This document shows positions 58,123 to 64,000 of a stretch of 64,000 bases of DNA, piece by piece; the stretch's first letter is position 1, and each line of letters begins with the position of its first letter. Both the position numbers and the translations under genes were made by a program. The notes under the pieces were generated by a model. That model was not told the origin of the DNA and did no database searches. It was given only the letters and a program-made list of their open reading frames with translations. The DNA comes from Ptychodera flava (Eukaryota; Hemichordata; Enteropneusta; Ptychoderidae): NCBI RefSeq assembly GCF_041260155.1, contig NC_091944.1, forward strand, positions 11,535,272 to 11,599,271. Reading direction: 5' to 3'.

Positions 58123-59213
58123 GATCAATGGTCAACTTAGAAATTATTTCATTAATTTGTATAGGCGGTCGTAAGCCATTATTAAAAAGGGGTCAGATCT
58201 CGATCATTTTTTAACTTTTGCCCCTTTCTCCCCTCAGTAACGCTGCACATAGTTCGAACGTTTGATTTTGTTGTTTTTTAAACTGAAACATACTTTGATC
58301 GAAAAGCCCGATCGAGCTGCACTTACCCGAATCGGTCCAGTGAAAGCAGCTCTGAGGGCCTACATCTCATTTCGGATATTCGCGATACTTAACTTCGCTT
58401 CGCCAACACCAAGAAAACAAAGTGTTAATGGTGCAAAACTCCGTCACCTAATAATCATAGTGATTGTCCCTTGGTGATGAAGTGTTTATGGCCAAGATTT
58501 CCATTAATGGCCAACGCCACGGCAATAACTTACTTGTTACGGTTCGTATCGAACCGTGTCTTCCATACTTTGCTCATAATTTCTGAGGTTATCATTGACT
58601 TTTATATCGAATTAGGAATGACATACAAAAGGGAGGAAAACTGTAAGAATTGATTATTTAACCAGATAAATATACAAATACAGGAGAAAAATAACAAGGG
58701 ATGTAATACATTGTGTCTGTCTCAACTGCAAATGAACATTTAACATTTCTTGAAAGGACGTATATGTGCGTATAATTAGTAGTTTGTGTCCATTTGATTT
58801 GTATTTGTCCGAGTTGAGTTTTTTTGCACAGGTTTATAGAGTTTACGTTTATTCTACAAAATAAACCCGCCATTTCAAGTTCACGCAATGGGAACAATGT
58901 CACCATAGTCAAATAAAGTGGCTATCGCTAGTTTTTTACCAACATTTTGATAGATTTCTTACTTATACTCAACGGTTATTTTTTTCACGTTTGCTTTACA
59001 TTATATGGTCAAACTTTGATTTTGTTTCCGTCAACTGGTCGTGTTCAACATATTGGAGATATTTCTTAGAAGACAAAAGTCTTTAATGACCGAAAGTGTA
59101 GTTTGTATTTCGTTGATTTTGACATTTTTTCTTCGTCATTTTTGTACTTTTAAACACTGTATGTTTTCAACAGTTCTAATTTTGAAAAATGGAAATTAGA
59201 ACTGCTCTTGCAG

Positions 59214-59214
59214 T

Positions 59215-59250
<36 letters not shown>
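59214..59250. repeat. (GATA)n microsatellite
   Basis: About nine GATA units. Confidence 0.9.
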
Positions 59251-60227
59251 TTGGATATACAGATAGATTGATGGATAGGTGGAAAGATAGATAGATAAAC
59301 GACACTCCTTATTGTCAAAACTGTGACCTTGAGAATGATTGAAATTTCAATCTTTTGTGATTCTTCACTTGAATTTAGTAGTCAGAACTAGGAACCCGAC
59401 TGAAACAGATAAAGGCGCTACTTTGAGAGCAGAACAATATTTTAACAGCATGTACAACATGAGAGGATAGTTCACCTATATAGTATACAGATAGAACTTA
59501 CAGTGCTTGATGTTTAAAAACCATATGCTTCTCATCTTCACACGTTCTTTATTTGTTCGCTTTCATTAAATATCGGCGTACGTGACGAAATGGATTAGGA
59601 AACGGAAACTCATTCAATACATTTCATCAAATGCGGTAACCGCAATTTAGGGTGCGAGGTTAATAGCCGTTGTATTAATAACGATCATGTTTTTGAAACG
59701 CTAAATACTAAACTGAAATGTGATTCTTTGATTTCGACTTTTACATGTATACAAGAGTCCAACAGTTTAAGTGTGTATTTTAAATTGCTAACATTTTCCA
59801 ACAAGAGAATTGCTAGTTTCTATAGTGATGACCGAAACTGTTTGTATAAGTTTGTTGTATAATCTTCATAATTTCCTGTCTGACAAAAAATACGTAAGTA
59901 TTTTATTGCTTTATAAATGCACGATGTAAAATTAATGTAAACCTTACAGCTACATTTTGTGGTCTACAAGTTAGCACCATTATTTACCTCAACGTAGAGT
60001 ATTGTTTTATGTTCCTCATGGTAGAGTATTTTATGTTAGGGACGCAGAGTCTCACGACAAGTTAATTCGCTTATTGACGGTCAAAAGTGACGCTCAGTCT
60101 CTTCGAGTTATTGTAACTACGTAAAAACTAGTTTGCATTTTAGCATATTTTAATTTTTAAAGTTTGTCTGTATAGTCGCTAAGTCTTTATTTTTACAGAT
60201 TCACCATGACTATTGAAGTCATTATAT

Positions 60228-60279
60228 AAATAAATAAATAAATAAATAAATAATAAATAAATAAATAAATAAATAAAAC
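60228..60279. repeat. (AAAT)n microsatellite
   Basis: About 13 AAAT units with one slip. Confidence 0.9.
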
Positions 60280-60927
60280 AAACATGTGCCTGTTCCCGTA
60301 TGGCTTTAAAACCCATTACCTAGAAGGGCAACATTTTAACTTGCTTGTTCCGCAGCATTATTACGATCAAAAAGCGAACACATACTATGTACTTGCAGTG
60401 AAGTGTGCACAGTCCTGGTCCACGCATGTACGCAGTCTATTTTATGCAACACACTACCAACCAAGCATTCCGAGCATAATCCCTGGAGAATATTTCACTC
60501 GAACAATTGAGTACAATGAGCTGAGAATCCACAAAGATTGCAGACTATTGAATCAGGGCCAGCATTCCTAAGTTCTTGCAACATTTTAATTTTCTGTGCA
60601 CAGAATTGCGGGAATGTAGCAACACACCGTTGCAATCAGTGGGAATATCCTTCCTGTTTTTATGTCGTACCACGTAGATAATCTAGGTTTTACATCATTT
60701 GACAATTTTTCCACACAAACCTGAATGTGAAACTTGTCGATACAACTATTGGCTCTATTACTGCAGGTCTATTGCGACAATTGTGCTCCCAGCCTGACCC
60801 CTAGTAAACAGTCATTCAAAGTGTACAATACACGCTCCCTTTGAAAACCTTTGTTGCGAACATAGCTCTTCTTTCAGACAACGCGACACTCTCATTCGTC
60901 AATTCATACGTTTACGTGTTTAGGGAT

Positions 60928-61148
60928 GACCAATGGGAGCTGGTTACACGAAAATATATTTCATTTACGTAAGTAGTCATATACATATATAACGTTCAAA
61001 CAAAGGATCAAACCCTAGTGTTCTCACATTCCTATAGTGCCAAGAGCGCGTAAGAAGTGGGAACTCTTGACAAAGATAGCCGCACTAATTCACCTGGAGA
61101 AGCACATACGTAGAGAAAACTGTCTTTGCGACAACTATCTACTGCAAA
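60928..61148 (+). promoter_or_regulatory. Promoter/5' UTR block of unit 7
   Basis: GACCAATGGGAG (CCAAT at 60930-60934), then CATTTACGTAAGTA, CCCTAGTGTTCTCACATTCC and TTTGCGACAAC. The order and spacing (about 200 bp from CCAAT to ATG) match the orphan exon and unit 6. Confidence 0.5.
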
Positions 61149-64000
61149 ATGAGTGAACAGATTGAAATCGAAATGGCCGAAAGTGCAGAGGTTCAAAAGA
61201 CGCAAGACACCCAACATTCACTGTTGAAAGGACAACAAGAAAAGGAATCAGATAAGAGGTAAAATTCAATGGTTCTGCTCTGAGTCTAGTATGCTTTTCT
61301 AAATAAGCGGGTTTGGTCTGTTGAATCATTACGTAAACTATGTTACGATTCCCTTCCTTTGTTCTTATTGTCTCCTGCTAATTGACAATTTACCGCGAAT
61401 TAGGTGTCGTTGCTAGAAAAAAGTCCGATAGCGTCTAACGTTTTCAGGCAGTGATCTCTAGGACCATAAATTATAGGATACACATTGAGAGTAGAAGTCG
61501 ACGTTTTTTATGCTTGTGCAACAGTCTGTGACTTCCTGAGCATGCATCTACCATAGTGGAACAATTTCCATAACAAAACACGGTAGGAACTGAATGAACT
61601 CTTGGACTGTATTTGCGATTGCTTGAGCAACAGAAACCGAATTTCCTATAGATCTATTACAATGTGATGGTTTTATTACAAAGCAGGTCTAGGAATATGG
61701 ATTTACCTTATGTTCATGATACCTCTGGAAAACTCAATTCCAGCAGACATTAAACCGACAATTGGAGTGTTACATAGCAGAACACAGACATACAAAGATT
61801 TTAGACCCCGTTCAATGCGATTCGGCTTATCTGGCACATAGGCTAATCTAAACCTAAATTCGGCCGCAAATCACATGACGGCTATGTTGCAGCCCACTTG
61901 AAACATATGCTCGCCCTCAGCAGTTGGGGCGAACAACGTTCAGGTACGCGACACATCTTGGCTTGCAAAGAGTAGTAAGATAGATTACTTTTATTTACCT
62001 GGTTTATTTGCCATTCGACTACGAGTTCAAAGGTTAAACTTTCCTGTTTACTAGATGTGAAATCGTATCACTGGGGACACTCAATGGAGAAACAAAGTAG
62101 CTATACACTCGTCACGTCATATACCGGGCCTCGTCTATCAATTGCTACCCAAGGAATGAAATGACAGTGATGCTTATGCGAAGAAGTGCAACTCGAATAC
62201 TTGTGAATATCAAAGCCGAATCATCTAAGCCTCTATAGGGCATTCCATACTGCATATATCATAAAAATTAGTGAACAATTAGTTTGTGCAAAAAATATAG
62301 CCAGGTCAGACATAAATTGTCGGGATATTTTAATGTCAACCGCAGTTGAACTACTATTAGGCCTAGGTTTTTACCCGAACTAGCCTACTTGTTCAACGTA
62401 ACCGTAAATCATCTCTTGTAAATGCAATGCATTTGATTTGTGCAAAAACATCCTAGTATCAGCAATACAATGTTTGGGATAAATAGCAATAATAACATGA
62501 TAAGCAGTTCAACAAACGATGTATGTCACTAACGTACATTTCTCTGTTGTATTTCACTGGGGACCAAAGTAGTCAACAAGCTGGCGAACCAAAAATCTTG
62601 AAGAACATTACGAATAACATTAAGAATATTATCAGCATTTCGCACTTCTTTGTTGCAATGTTCGGAGTCGGAATGAATTACGGCATTTGGTGGACACTGG
62701 GTGATTGAAGTCATTCTACGATGAATATAACTTTTATGAGGAAGGCAAAGATGTAAGATGTATGGTTTACATCAACATTTGTATTACATTTTTAATGGGT
62801 AAGCGTTATTCAAACTTCTCAGTTGACCAACTTTCAGATATTTAACCGCAATTCTGATTCAACCAACCCTGTGACTTGACTGATAATGCTGCTCATTAAC
62901 AAAGACCATGGACATCTTCAACCCACTTCGGCAATTTTCGTTTACTGCCGTACTCTTGAGATAATGATTTTTCTTGTGATGTGGAGACCTGGTTAATGCG
63001 GAGTGATGAAACGGGTTTATCGCGGCTTTTGCCTTTGCGCTGTGATCACGTCATTCTCACAAGAAGTAAAAGGAATGACTAGAACTTTCCTCAATCTAGG
63101 TTAAGTAGCTACCATCGTGCCAAAAGAAGATCGTGCGTTTTATTTGAATATTTTCTCTCCATAACTTTTACAGGTCTAGTTAGCACAAACTTTACGGATA
63201 TCAGAGATAAATGTCTCCAATATTTGGTCAGTATCGGCGGTATCATATCCATGTTCGGGCTCATTTTGTCCTGCTATGCAAATAACGCCACTGTCCTCTA
63301 TGTAACCTATGGATTTATAACAGGTAGGAATTTCAGGGTTTAAAACTTAATCGCATAGTCCCGTGTTACAACGTTAAAACTGATTTCTCAAGGTCAAATG
63401 CATATGCATATCGTATCTCGTAATCCATTTATGGCATATGTTGAAAGATTCCTCTGCTATTAATTAAAGCCCCAGTAATGCTAACTTTCGATGAATTTTT
63501 CATTATTCTTATTTTATAAATCAATTGCAACTTTTATTCTACCCCCCAAAGATTGTTGAAACACACATTATTTAGCTTGCCAACTTAGTGTCTATATGTG
63601 TAAAATGTATTGTTATTGTTTGCATTTGAATTCTAGTCCGGACCAGAAGTCGCTTTTCAACAATAACAATGCAGTTTACAACCATAGGGGCTGAGTTGAC
63701 AAGCTGGATACTGTGTATATCAACATTCTTGGGGAGAGAACAAGGAATTATGTTCACATTCAAAATAAAAATGGTGAAATTATCATCAAAAGTTAGCAAT
63801 ACAGGGGCTGTAACAATATGCTATACCCTCTGCCGTCCGCAAAGTTGATGTTGAGAATAAATTGAGTCTGATGTTTGCTGATAATGTCACAAATAAACAA
63901 TTCTCTGTTTCATCTTAGGCGTTGGATTTGGACTGATGCTTCCACCTAGCCTGGGTTTGATCCTCAAACATTTCAAAGGATTGGCATTGGAAGCAGCTCT
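61149..64000 (+). CDS. Unit 7: SLC16/MCT-like transporter, partial, one frameshift in exon 2
   Basis: Visible exons are 61149-61258, 62570-62798, 63174-63323 and 63919 onward; exon 4 runs out of the window. Exon 1 starts MSEQIEIEMAESAEVQ and ends SDKR-type in phase 2, close to unit 6 exon 1. The exon 2 acceptor seems to be CAAAG/T, because the usual CAG site is altered. TM1 reads SHFFVAMFGVGMNYGIWW. At about 62703-62710 the frame is lost (GGTGATTGAAG, where unit 6 has a TTGAAG codon pair), consistent with one missing T; exon 2 is accordingly one base short of the length needed for phase 1. Exon 3 ends YVTYGFITG and exon 4 opens GVGFGLMLPPSLGLILKHF, both open. Upstream sequence over about 800 bp matches the region before unit 6, so the pair arose by segmental duplication. 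Likely a recent pseudogene unless the base is a sequencing error. Confidence 0.65.

Larger units (their letters stand above)
57525..61148. other. Gap between units 6 and 7
   Basis: The unit 6 3' UTR candidate, GATA and AAAT microsatellites, and from about 60400 on a copy of the region upstream of unit 6. A 110-codon frame at 57598-57930 has no family support. Confidence 0.5.

Overview
The window is animal nuclear DNA: AT-rich, with short exons split by GT-AG introns, microsatellites, foldback DNA elements and LINE fragments. The phylum cannot be fixed from the sequence. A marine invertebrate (hemichordate, lancelet or similar) is a guess from the style of the family and repeats. There is no sign of bacterial gene organisation.

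The main content is a tandem, co-oriented (+) array of paralogous 12-TM transporters of the major facilitator superfamily that look like SLC16/monocarboxylate-transporter relatives. I rebuilt five full or near-full units and one unit cut by the window end: unit 1 (3686-8240), unit 2 (14210-25762), unit 3 (28118-31520), unit 4 (35815-41771), unit 6 (53874-57524) and unit 7 (61149 to beyond 64000). An orphan first exon (44326-44447) stands where a unit 5 would be. Every unit has the same plan: a short soluble first exon ending in phase 2; exon 2 with TM1 and most of TM2; exon 3 (144 or 150 nt) with TM2-3; one large exon with about TM4-11; and a last exon with TM12 and a variable cytoplasmic tail. 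The later introns are all phase 1. Exons 3 and 4 are therefore multiples of three and interchangeable between units.

Units 2 and 3 arose by a tandem duplication (about 16468-27455 and 27460-33154) whose left breakpoint lies inside intron 1, so unit 3 has no first exon of its own. Unit 4 shares two stretches of exon 4 with unit 2 that look gene-converted. The 41.6-44.8 kb segment (unit 4 tail, 3' flank and the orphan first exon) was copied to 48.4-51.5 kb, next to an inverted copy of the unit 4 exon 3 region. The copies are broken. Between them lie fragments of at least two LINE types. Units 6 and 7 are another duplicate pair, each with one apparent single-base frameshift.

Intron 4 of unit 2 (5 kb, against 211 bp in unit 3) holds a nest of inverted repeats, palindromes and a PIF/Harbinger-like element with TAA duplications. 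Other foldback or TTAA-flanked elements lie at 1.5-1.9, 25.8, 31.5 and 33.2-33.8 kb. The long gaps 1-3685, 8241-14209, 33761-35814 and 57525-61148 contain repeats but no gene I can support. No tRNA, rRNA, CRISPR array or retrovirus was found.
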